DNA from: Cellvibrionaceae bacterium
GTDB taxonomy: Bacteria > Pseudomonadota > Gammaproteobacteria > Pseudomonadales > Cellvibrionaceae
Length of the DNA stretch: 64,000 nucleotides
Reading direction: 5' to 3'
NCBI GenBank assembly: GCA_024707385.1
Contig: JANPZW010000008.1
Span: 558,001 to 622,000, forward strand
In this document: one piece after another, positions 25,909-34,094 of the stretch
Layout: each line of letters begins with the position of its first letter
How positions within the stretch are numbered: the first letter of the stretch is position 1
Made by a program: the position numbers and the translations under genes
The notes under the pieces: model-generated
Seen by the model: only the letters and a program-made list of their open reading frames with translations
Databases searched by the model: none
What the model was told of the DNA's origin: nothing

Positions 25909-25929
25909 AAATCTATCGTCGCTATAGTT

Positions 25930-26304
25930 GTGCCATTCAGCTTAGAGAAGCCCCATTTTTCGGGCCCGGCTTTCGTAAGGAAGGGATCGGAATGCGTCAA
26001 TGCGACGACCACCGAATACGAAAATCTAATCAGCTCACGAAATGATAAGTGTAGAGAAATTATTAAGCATGGAAATATTGTTTTCTCGGTAATCACAGAG
26101 CGTAAGAAGCTCGGCGACCCACGAATGATTGGTCCTGGCAGACACTTCCATCAATGTAGGATTATCTCGTGTAATCAACACAGCATTCGGCTATACGATA
26201 TATCTTTGGGCCGGAATTTTAGCGAGCCACTAGAGAACGTTTCGGTATTGTATGATGAAGATCGGCATTGCCCGCTGTTACTGATTCAGCCGAAAGTAAG
26301 ATAA
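25930..26304 (+). CDS. Hypothetical protein, weakly supported
   Basis: 124 codons from a GTG, without a visible ribosome-binding site. Composition from about residue 22 onward (ATTTEYENLISSRNDKCREI) looks protein-coding and soluble, with no motif recognised. The first 20 residues may be non-coding. It may be a fragment of a larger gene disrupted on its left side near the NYN remnant. Confidence 0.35.
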   Translation: MPFSLEKPHFSGPAFVRKGSECVNATTTEYENLISSRNDKCREIIKHGNIVFSVITERKKLGDPRMIGPGRHFHQCRIISCNQHSIRLYDISLGRNFSEPLENVSVLYDEDRHCPLLLIQPKVR

Positions 26305-26306
26305 TC

Positions 26307-26420
26307 ATGCTTGTCGTAGATCTTATTAGCGAAGAGGACAGCCGATTAAGCATGATAAAACCTGATTTTGAGGGTTTACAGGAAGGTACTTGGTTGCCTG
26401 AAAAATATAAAGAAGAGTGA
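26307..26420 (+). CDS. Possible small protein or tail of the preceding frame
   Basis: 37 codons from ATG 26307, two bases after the previous stop, rich in Glu/Asp. No ribosome-binding site and no family. It may be a separate peptide or a shifted extension of the 25930-26304 frame. Confidence 0.25.
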   Translation: MLVVDLISEEDSRLSMIKPDFEGLQEGTWLPEKYKEE

Positions 26421-26629
26421 TTGGAGTATGTTGCCGTCACGTCAAAGCTGAAGTTTTATTGGTAGGTCAGTACGCTTTAGATATCGATATGGAGCGTTCA
26501 GTGAACATGTGACGCTAAAGTCGGTGAATGAGGACTGCGGCAAATGGAGTGGCGCTCATTTACGGCAAACTCATTATATGTACGAAATAGATCAAATAAT
26601 TTGACGCAAACCAAAACGAGATCGACAAA

Positions 26630-26878
26630 ATGAGCAAAGATAGAGATCGAACTATTTCTCGACGAACAGATGGCAAATGGGAAAATAAACGGAATGACTC
26701 GGACCGAGCATCAAGTGTCCACCGGACACAAAAGGAAGCGGAGCAAGCTGCGCGAGAAATGCTCAAGAACCAAGGAGGCGGTGAGCTTACAACCAAAGGA
26801 GTAGACGGAAAAATCCGCAGCAAAGATACAATTGCACCGGGAAGAGACCCTCATCCACCCAAGGACAAAGAACATTAG
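26630..26878 (+). CDS. DUF2188 domain protein
   Basis: 82 residues, ATG at 26630. The protein matches the DUF2188 pattern: a basic start with RRTDGKWENKR, then ASSVHRTQKEAEQAAREML (about 29-47), then VDGKIRSKDTI, and a Pro-rich tail. DUF2188 proteins are small, about 70-85 residues, of unknown function, and frequent in accessory regions. Stand-alone here, upstream of the metalloprotease gene. Confidence 0.75.
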   Translation: MSKDRDRTISRRTDGKWENKRNDSDRASSVHRTQKEAEQAAREMLKNQGGGELTTKGVDGKIRSKDTIAPGRDPHPPKDKEH

Positions 26879-27027
26879 TTGCTCAACTCTCACCTAGAGG
26901 TTGGAATATGCCGACACCTCGTTTTCGTAATCCATAGTTTGCAAAGTGTAGTGGCATTTGTAAGTATCCTACTTTATTCGGCATGATGAATGCGGTTATG
27001 CCTCCAAATTTTAGAGGAAAAAATAGT

Positions 27028-30000
27028 ATGAAACGGTATTTATCGTTTGTATTTTGGTGCACTTTTTCGATGTCGGCGCCTGCGACATACGCAGGTGAGC
27101 AGGTGAAAAGCCTCACGGTGATTGTTAATTTCAGTAGCGGATCTGGCATCACTGCATTCTCTGATGCACAGGCACGGGATTTATTTAATCTACTCAATCA
27201 ACCGGGGTACAGTCAGCACGGAAATGCCGGATCCCTCAGAGATTATTTCCTTGATAACTCAAATTTGAACCTTGATTTGAGTTCTAAGGTAGTAATTGTG
27301 CATCTCCCGACATCAAGGGACTCATATATAAACGGATCCGATTTAGTAGGTGAGCGTTACGCGGTTGACCCTCATACTAATACTACGTTTCCAGTTCTGG
27401 ACTTAACAGGCGGACCGCTTTCCAACCTGACAGAAGCGGTTTTATGTCGGCTAGTCGGAGGCGCCGGCTGTACTGCCGGCATTCAATATCGAGTTGTTTC
27501 TATCCCAGTTGGTAGTACAGTTCCTGCAATTGGCGCTGTGACGACCACAGCTTTCGATTTTTCGGCACTTTCAAAAAGCGAAACGGTGTTTAAGCTTGAT
27601 TGGCTTGATCGAAGACACATCGTAGGTGGAGCGACGATTGAGACGTTTAAGCCGGGCGTAGTTCCCCATTTTCGCTTTTTTCAGATGCTCGTTCCGGGCT
27701 CCAGCGGCTCTCACCATAAACAAGGCCTTTGGCCGCGAGTCGTTCCGAGTACCAGGACTGACAGACACGCGCTTGGAGGCTATGCTCTCGGCCCTGTACA
27801 GCTTGTTCCCATTCCGGAACCCGCTACACCTTCTCTTGGCGTCATTGCGCATGAAACGGGGCATTCGATCGGCTACTTCAAAGATCAATATGATCTTCAG
27901 TCCCTATCGGTAAAAGTTCCGAACTTCAGTATCTATCTCAATGACCCGAGCATTATTTATGACGCTCCTGCGGAAGGTGAGACTTATATAGAGACAAGCC
28001 ACATGGCACATGATCCATCTTGGTACAAGTCACACGGCGTGGCGGATTTTAGCCTTATGGGCGGGACGACTACTGCCCACCGAAATCCACCGCTAGTTGA
28101 TGCGTACAATCGAGAGGCTGCGGGATGGGAAAGTCCATTAGATATTATTGATGCCTCCGAAGGCGAAGTTTTCACAATTGACTGGAGCGCAGATGGTTCA
28201 AATCCAAACGTTGCGCGTTCCTTTAAGTACTGTAAACCAGACTCAAATCTTTCTGAGTGTTTTTACATTGAGGCCCGTGGTATCGGGTGGAACCGTGCGC
28301 GTAACACCTCCTCCGTTAGGCAAATGTACACGGGGGTGGATACCAACGGGGACGGCTCAGGGGACGCTGTTGCAGAGGGCCTCATGATTTGGCACACCGA
28401 GCGATACGACAATCCATTCGACTTCAACATCAATCAACGGAAAGAAGGGACTGGTGGACTGCATTTCGATGTTGCCCTTGTGCAGGCAGACGGGCTTAGA
28501 CAGCTTGAGGGCCCAGAACACATAGTGATTGATGCTGCGGGCAAGCTATTTAACCCATCCATACATAACAGATTCGATGATTTCACGCCTGCGACGTCGA
28601 GATGGTGGGACGGGACCGTTTCCGGTCTTTCATTAAGAAACATTCAATTTACCTCTGGGCAGCAGATGACCTTTGAAATTGGAAAAAGGCCGATACGGCC
28701 AGTTTTTATTGATTTTGATCCGGCAATGTTTTCTATTGAGGTCAATGGTGTCGCAATAAATGGTGCGGAACCGCTTAATCTTCCTGTAGGAAATTTCGCT
28801 TTAAAGGTAATTCCTATAAGCAACTCAAAACCGTATAAAGTTTACCAGCAGTCTGGGGCGGCTACCAACTGGAGTGCAACTCTGACTGGTATGCAAACGC
28901 TGCAAGCAAAAAATACCTTTCGAGAAAATATTATTAAAATCCAGAATAACCTTTCCTTCACTAAATACGCGGTTATGGAGTTTAGGATAGACGAGGGTGC
29001 TACAGTTCAATACCTTAGAGGATTGCAGCAAACCTCCAAGTTGATAAAGCCTAATACTCCATACTGGCCAAAGAAGTCAGAGGCAGAGCGTATTGCTGAA
29101 ACAGTTGCAGAATTCACGGGTAATTACAATCCGAAAAGTCAATTGTTTAATATGTTCGCTTTCGCAAAACCGGGCTTCCGTATCGTTGATTGGAGTGTCG
29201 ACTATAGAGATGGTCAAGCTCCTGCAGCGGGCACCGGGGCAAGAATTCAGATGAATGATGCGAGAATGGTCAATCAATCGGATTCGCTCCCTTACATTGT
29301 GCGGGTAAGGGCGGAGCGAATCCCTGGGCAGCTCTGTGCTCAGGGCGCAACCGAGCAGTGGAAATGGGATGGTGAATATAGCGACTTGGAGACAAAAGTT
29401 CGATTTAATAATTCGATTTATTCCGCGAATGTTCCTCGTGCGAGTAATTATTACGGTCGCATAGAATATGTGCATCAAGGCTTTCCTGGAGCTGGTTTCA
29501 GTCCAACCTACGACCCATCCAGCGACCCGGCGTGGAGTCGAATCGATGATTGCGGCGCATACACCACGTCGTGCCAAGCTTTTTCAGAATGGAATCAGGG
29601 AACCATGTATACCGCAGGCTCTAAAGTGAAATTTAATGGCCAGCTTTGGACAGCTGAGATGAATCATTACGGTCAATTTGTTCCTGGCTTAGGTGCTAGC
29701 TGGTTCGTCTCCCTCACAGATAGAAGTAAAATATACCCTGGTGACGTTGCTCCAGGAGAGCACGCAGCTTTTTGGAAGGCGTACATTAGAACCATCAAAA
29801 CGGAAGCTGATTCGTTTCAGTCCCTAGGGTTAAGCGATATGTATGGGCGATATCCGTTGGAGCCAATCTGGACGCTCGTTGGCAACTGTAACGACTCTTT
29901 GAATATTCAGCGAGGATTTATTCTTGCGCACGAAGGGGCGAGTCTACGACAGCTAAAAAACGGTGTTTATGTCCCCATCGAAAATGAGACCTATTGGTCG

Positions 30001-30189
30001 AGGCAAGGAAGTTCATCGGACGAGATCTTTGAATTCAAGTTGTCCGCTGGGTACGCTAATGGAGGCGTGCTTATCGACGGTGTTCAGGTTATTCCGACAG
30101 CTGGACCTGGAGGAGCATATATTGTCACTATTCCCTACGCGGGAAGGACACGTCCTGCATATGTCGAGGTCCGAACAACAAGGCTTTAG
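27028..30189 (+). CDS. Secreted M6-type (immune inhibitor A-like) metalloprotease
   Basis: 1053 residues from the ATG after GAGGAAA; a longer start 15 codons upstream lacks a ribosome-binding site and would hide the signal peptide, whose cleavage is near TYA (about residue 23). The zinc motif is AHETGHSIGYFKDQYD (about 273-288), an HExxH followed by Gly and Asp as in family M6, but with one more residue between them than in the InhA type. The catalytic domain spans about 30-540; beta-rich domains follow, and around CQAFSEWNQGTMYTAGSKVK (about 863-882) there is a carbohydrate-binding module resembling the chitin-binding type with its WNxxxxYxxGxxV pattern. Probably extracellular; M6 members cleave host or competitor proteins. 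Confidence 0.75.
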   Translation: MKRYLSFVFWCTFSMSAPATYAGEQVKSLTVIVNFSSGSGITAFSDAQARDLFNLLNQPGYSQHGNAGSLRDYFLDNSNLNLDLSSKVVIVHLPTSRDSYINGSDLVGERYAVDPHTNTTFPVLDLTGGPLSNLTEAVLCRLVGGAGCTAGIQYRVVSIPVGSTVPAIGAVTTTAFDFSALSKSETVFKLDWLDRRHIVGGATIETFKPGVVPHFRFFQMLVPGSSGSHHKQGLWPRVVPSTRTDRHALGGYALGPVQLVPIPEPATPSLGVIAHETGHSIGYFKDQYDLQSLSVKVPNFSIYLNDPSIIYDAPAEGETYIETSHMAHDPSWYKSHGVADFSLMGGTTTAHRNPPLVDAYNREAAGWESPLDIIDASEGEVFTIDWSADGSNPNVARSFKYCKPDSNLSECFYIEARGIGWNRARNTSSVRQMYTGVDTNGDGSGDAVAEGLMIWHTERYDNPFDFNINQRKEGTGGLHFDVALVQADGLRQLEGPEHIVIDAAGKLFNPSIHNRFDDFTPATSRWWDGTVSGLSLRNIQFTSGQQMTFEIGKRPIRPVFIDFDPAMFSIEVNGVAINGAEPLNLPVGNFALKVIPISNSKPYKVYQQSGAATNWSATLTGMQTLQAKNTFRENIIKIQNNLSFTKYAVMEFRIDEGATVQYLRGLQQTSKLIKPNTPYWPKKSEAERIAETVAEFTGNYNPKSQLFNMFAFAKPGFRIVDWSVDYRDGQAPAAGTGARIQMNDARMVNQSDSLPYIVRVRAERIPGQLCAQGATEQWKWDGEYSDLETKVRFNNSIYSANVPRASNYYGRIEYVHQGFPGAGFSPTYDPSSDPAWSRIDDCGAYTTSCQAFSEWNQGTMYTAGSKVKFNGQLWTAEMNHYGQFVPGLGASWFVSLTDRSKIYPGDVAPGEHAAFWKAYIRTIKTEADSFQSLGLSDMYGRYPLEPIWTLVGNCNDSLNIQRGFILAHEGASLRQLKNGVYVPIENETYWSRQGSSSDEIFEFKLSAGYANGGVLIDGVQVIPTAGPGGAYIVTIPYAGRTRPAYVEVRTTRL

Positions 30190-30382
30190 GTGAGGTCGTC
30201 GAGCATTTGTCGTATTCTGCGACGACTCGCTGCGTGTTTAGTGCGCGGTCGGGTCGCGCAGTGCCAATGTTGATTCAACCCCACTAGGGCTTATAAGTAG
30301 ATCGGTCGGCGCTGCGAGCTCAGAGAGTGTTCATACAGGATTGTTGGAATATGAATAGTATAAGCGCTCAGGAACAGTAGCA

Positions 30383-31208
30383 ATGTCGGAACAACATGAT
30401 GAAAAACTAAAGCCGGTTTCTTTGTCGCCGACTGTAACATCGCTACTGAAACCTACTGCCGACCTTTTAGGTGCCGAGCTGAAAGATTTTATTGAGGCAA
30501 AGATCAAGTCAGCCAAAACCAAGAAGAAAGCGGAGAATCTCAAGAGTCACCTGGAGGCGGCGTGTGATAGCCTGTCTGATGCTACAAAAGAGCCGGCTCA
30601 GGATCTTGGCTTCGGTCAGCTCGACCTTTTTTTCGGATTGGGTATCTTGTTCGGAGAATGTGGATCCCGAAGATAAGGAGATTTCGGAAATGTGGCGAAA
30701 TCTTCTGGTCGATATGACACGAAAGAAGCCGGATGTTTCGATCGTGCTTGAAAAAATGAAAATGCTGTCTCCAGAAGATGCGCGCACTTTGATAAAACTC
30801 GCTGGAGGAGCATCGGGATCTTTGCTCACAGTTGAAGATCGCTACAGAATCAAGCGGCTACAGCAGATCGAGCTCGTGGAGACGCGTGAGGCTGGCCTTA
30901 TGTTTATAAATTCATTGGTAGTGATAGGTGCTCTAGCTATCCTCTTTCTGTTTGTTATGGCAGTGGCTCCAAGTCTTCTGGGTAATTCGTTTGGTAAATC
31001 TACTTCTGCTGTCGGTTCCATTTATCTGGCGAGTTCTGGATTAGTGTTTGTTGCCGGGTACATATTGATAGTAGGCGGTCTCTTGTACCGCATGAAACAG
31101 AGGGGCACGTTAACTAAATTGACGAAGAAGCTTTCTTGGATTGGCGATCGCATCGTTTCATTGGGGATGAGATCGGCAGAAGAATACCGAGCCCCCCAAG
31201 AAAAGTAG
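30383..31208 (+). pseudogene. DUF4393 (Abi-alpha-like) membrane protein, apparent frameshift
   Basis: Two frames together make one DUF4393-type protein: the first (30383 to about 30640) gives MSEQHDEKLKPVSLSP and helical sequence; the second continues ENVDPEDKEISEMWRNLL, the most conserved DUF4393 segment, then LSPEDARTLIKLAGG and two C-terminal membrane helices (about 175-195 and 210-232). A T7 tract at about 30628-30634 in CCTTTTTTTCGG is where one T fewer joins them, giving about 274 residues. DUF4393/Abi-alpha proteins are associated with phage abortive infection. Likely intact in the organism. Confidence 0.65.
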
Positions 31209-31308
31209 GGGCTGCAGTCGCGATTTAACGACAGCTGGTATAGCTAGTTCGCAGATAATCAACTGCAAGATATAAGAATATTTTTGGCTTAATTCGAGAG
31301 TTTAGAGA

Positions 31309-31791
31309 ATGGACATGAGTCCGATCCTGGAGCAAGCAAAAGAAAACGTACTATCTTTCCTGTTGGGCTGTATCGTAACTGCTGCAGGCGCTTACATTGT
31401 AATGGACAAGCTTCATTCCAAGGAAATGGAGATACTTCGGCTCGATTCTGAAGTGAAGACAGCCGCTGCGCAAGCTGAGATGAATGTGCTTAAAAAAGAA
31501 GTGTCGGAACTGGAAAAGAAAAACTTGCTGTTAACACAGAAGAATAGGCACGAAAAGGCGCTATCCGATTTTGAAAAACTTATTGCACGCATAGACGAGG
31601 AAATTGATCAGAAAAAAGCACAGATTCGAATGGCTGCATCGAGTCCGATCTCTTTTGCAAGTGCGGACGGCAATAAAATGTCGGAAAAATCGGACTACTA
31701 TATTGAGTTGGAGCGTGAGCTTAATACGCTCCAAGCACAGAGGCATACGGCACGTGAAAAGCAAATTGAGCTTCTATCAGCGACTAGATAA
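31309..31791 (+). CDS. Membrane-anchored coiled-coil protein
   Basis: 160 residues with one N-terminal membrane helix (about 14-32) and a long, highly charged coiled coil (about 36-160) rich in E/K/Q/L. No catalytic motif. It lies about 100 bp downstream of the DUF4393 gene in the same direction, so both may act together at the inner membrane, but no family is recognised. Confidence 0.55.
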   Translation: MDMSPILEQAKENVLSFLLGCIVTAAGAYIVMDKLHSKEMEILRLDSEVKTAAAQAEMNVLKKEVSELEKKNLLLTQKNRHEKALSDFEKLIARIDEEIDQKKAQIRMAASSPISFASADGNKMSEKSDYYIELERELNTLQAQRHTAREKQIELLSATR

Positions 31792-31943
31792 ACCATAGTA
31801 TCGCCCCGTACGGCGACCGCTGGATGAGACGAGGGTTGCCGACGTTCTTTCTCAATGGGTAGATGCGGTAAGGTCGCATTGAACCTACCCCAGATTGACG
31901 CACACTCCTAAACGAGGACAATGGTCCCAAGAGGAGAGCGAGC

Positions 31944-32249
31944 ATGCCAACGAAGAAACGAAAGACCTTTAGCCCTGAATTCAAGCGCGATGCAGTGCAC
32001 TTATTGAACCGTGGCGACAAAGAGATAGCTCAACTGGCGCGGGAGCTAGGTGTTCGAAGGAACCAGCTTTACAAGTGGAAAGCTGAATGTGATAGCCGCG
32101 GTGATTCTGCTTTTCCTGGTTCGGGCAAGAAGCCGAAACACGTAGGCAATGACGACGCGGCCGCCCTCAAAGCCGAGGTCAAGCGGCTGCGAGAAGAAAA
32201 TGAAATTTTAAAAAAAGCGGCCATCTTCTTCGCGCGCGAATCCAGTTGA
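31944..32249 (+). CDS. IS3-family OrfA (copy 2)
   Basis: 101 residues, identical in sequence to copy 1 OrfA, with the helix-turn-helix and leucine-zipper regions and the A7G slippery site at 32210-32217 that permits -1 frameshifting into OrfB. Confidence 0.9.
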   Translation: MPTKKRKTFSPEFKRDAVHLLNRGDKEIAQLARELGVRRNQLYKWKAECDSRGDSAFPGSGKKPKHVGNDDAAALKAEVKRLREENEILKKAAIFFARESS

Positions 32250-33108
32250 GGTACGCATTTATCGCGGAGGAATTGGGCTGCTATTCCGTATCAAGGCTAT
32301 GTAGTGTCATGCAGGTTTCGCGGAGAGGATTTTACGACTGGATGGGTAGATCTGAATCGGAGCGAGCCTCGAGTAACCGCGTGCTGCTGACAAGGATTTG
32401 GGAACTATTTATCCAATACCGAGAAGTGTACGGCGCACCAAGGATACATAAGGCTTTATTGGCAGAGGGCTATGACTGCGGTTTGAATCGAGTGGCGAGA
32501 CTGATGCGCGAAAACAATATTGTCCCGAAGACGATACGTAAGTTCCGCACCACCACCGATTCACGCAGGAGTCGCGCAGCGGCGGATAATATTCTGGCGA
32601 GGGATTTTGAGGCTGATAGACCAAACGAAAAATGGGTGGCGGATGTTACCTTCATACCAACTCGAGAAGGTTGGTTATTTTTGGCAACGGTGCTGGATTT
32701 GTTTTCCAGAAAAATTGTTGGCTGGTCGATGGGAAGCCGGCTGACCAGCGGTCTCGCCCAGACAGCGCTTCAGAACGCGATTGATGCGAGATCACCAGAG
32801 CCAGGACTGATAGTACATTCGGATCGCGGCAAGGAATATTACGCTGGTGAATACCAGCAGTTATTAAAGCGTCATGGACTGATATGCAGCATGAGCGCAC
32901 GAGGTGACTGTTACGACAACGCTGTGATGGAGAGCTTTTTCACAGCTTGAAGGTCGAAGAGGTCCATCATCAAGACTTCAGGACACGAGCTGAGGCAAGA
33001 GCAGCTTTATTCGACTACATTGAGATTTTTTACAATCGGCAACGGCTTCATTCATCAATTGGCTATCAATCGCCTGTTGAGTTCGAGAATGAGTTGTTGC
33101 TTAATTAA
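32246..33108 (+). pseudogene. IS3-family OrfB transposase (copy 2), one apparent frameshift
   Basis: In one frame through WVADVTFIPTREGWLFLA, IVHSDRGKEYY and CYDNAVMESFF, so all three DDE residues are present; then a T tract of five (six in copy 1) near 32936-32940 shifts the frame and gives a premature stop at 32950. The remaining 50 residues follow in another frame to 33108. Adding one T gives the intact 287-residue OrfB. Confidence 0.85.
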
Positions 33109-33253
33109 AGTGTGCGTGATTTTGGGGTAAGACCACATTTGTTGGCCGAGATCAACGAGCATTTCAACCGAATGATTGGAATATGTCTAATATGCACCAG
33201 GAATACGCACATTGAACTAGGTTTTTCGAAATTAATGTAAAAGGAGATGAATT

Positions 33254-33631
33254 ATGACTATTAGTGTTTCAATAGCCGGCGGTCCGGCTACAGATATCAG
33301 CTGGACTAGTGGTATGAATGCCCAAGCAGCATTAGAGCTAGCAGAAGACGCACTTACCGAGGAGTTTATTTATTCTCTAGAGTATTATGGTAGTGGCCTG
33401 GGCTACCTGGTTAACATGATTAACGAGACCTACGACACTTTCAAATCTAGTTCGAGACCATACTTCTATTGGGAATTTTCAGTAAATGGCGCCCCCTCGC
33501 CGACCGGAGTTGATCAAACGATACTGAGCGACGGCGATGCGATCACTTTTACATTCAAGAGCTACGATGCTGAAAACACATCTAACCAGATAGCTGCTAA
33601 ACATAATCGTAGGTCAGTTAAGCACGTTTAG
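33254..33631 (+). CDS. DUF4430 domain protein
   Basis: 125 residues, ATG eight bases after AAAGGAG. The fold-defining features of DUF4430 are present: GMNAQAALELAEDAL, a Gly-rich YYGSGLGYLVNMIN segment, then YFYWEFSVNG (about 73-82), GVDQTILSDGDAITFTF (about 88-104). DUF4430 modules are usually in secreted, ligand-binding proteins (transcobalamin-like C-terminal domain), but no signal peptide is visible here. The tail (KHNRRSVKHV) may belong to a frame that shifts into the following fragment. Confidence 0.7.
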   Translation: MTISVSIAGGPATDISWTSGMNAQAALELAEDALTEEFIYSLEYYGSGLGYLVNMINETYDTFKSSSRPYFYWEFSVNGAPSPTGVDQTILSDGDAITFTFKSYDAENTSNQIAAKHNRRSVKHV

Positions 33632-33872
33632 GTTTTGTTCGGCTCGGCACGTAGAAGTCACAAATCACAAAATCGTTGGGAGCGCCGAGATCTATGGCGA
33701 ATCTGGGCGCCTGGTGGTGGTCGACGGCGAGGGTATTCCTTTGGGAGGCACCATTACCTCGGCATCACCAGCGGAAGTGTTCAACGATCCAAGTCGATTT
33801 ATGTTGATTGTAAATACCAGCAATAATTTTGATGCGGTGGAAATTAGTCAGGGTGCTGTGGTGGGGCGCTGA
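33594..33872 (+). pseudogene. Reading-frame fragment without start, after DUF4430 gene
   Basis: An open frame from 33594 to a stop at 33872 has strong coding character (HKIVGSAEIYGESGRLVVVD, then DGEGIPLGGTITSASP and SNNFDAVEISQGAVVGR) but no start codon or ribosome-binding site. It overlaps the end of the DUF4430 frame by about 40 bases in another frame, so one indel would fuse them into about 205 residues. A beta-rich domain is likely; no family recognised. Confidence 0.45.
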
Positions 33873-34094
33873 ACTCGCTGGATGTGTATGCGATGTGCGT
33901 GGCGCCTGCGGGAATTTGAGGATGGGGTGGAAAATTCCATCTTGATGGGATGGCTGAAGGGAGCGCGATGCTTTCTACCTGAATAGGTAATGCTTACAGT
34001 ATATCTGGTAGATGGTCTCAAGACGGAGATTTAATTTTCTGAGAAAAAATGGGCAAATAATAGAGATTTATTTAACCAATGCATGGATACTGCT

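Larger units (their letters stand above)
31880..33135 (+). mobile_element. IS3-family insertion sequence, copy 2 (1256 bp)
   Basis: Same ends and genes as 21933-23189. It is flanked on both sides by CAT (31877-31879 and 33136-33138), a 3-bp target duplication typical of IS3-family elements, so it entered here as an independent insertion. Removing the element and one CAT restores a continuous reading frame across the site (DETRVADVLSQWVDAVRSHL then LAEINEHFN), indicating that a gene or remnant was interrupted. Confidence 0.9.

Noticed and set aside
21933..33135. The two IS copies in direct orientation with 8.7 kb between them could be a composite transposon.
   Set aside because: Copy 2 has its own 3-bp CAT duplication on both sides, so it inserted singly; the outer flanks of the pair do not match (AGT on the left, CAT on the right).
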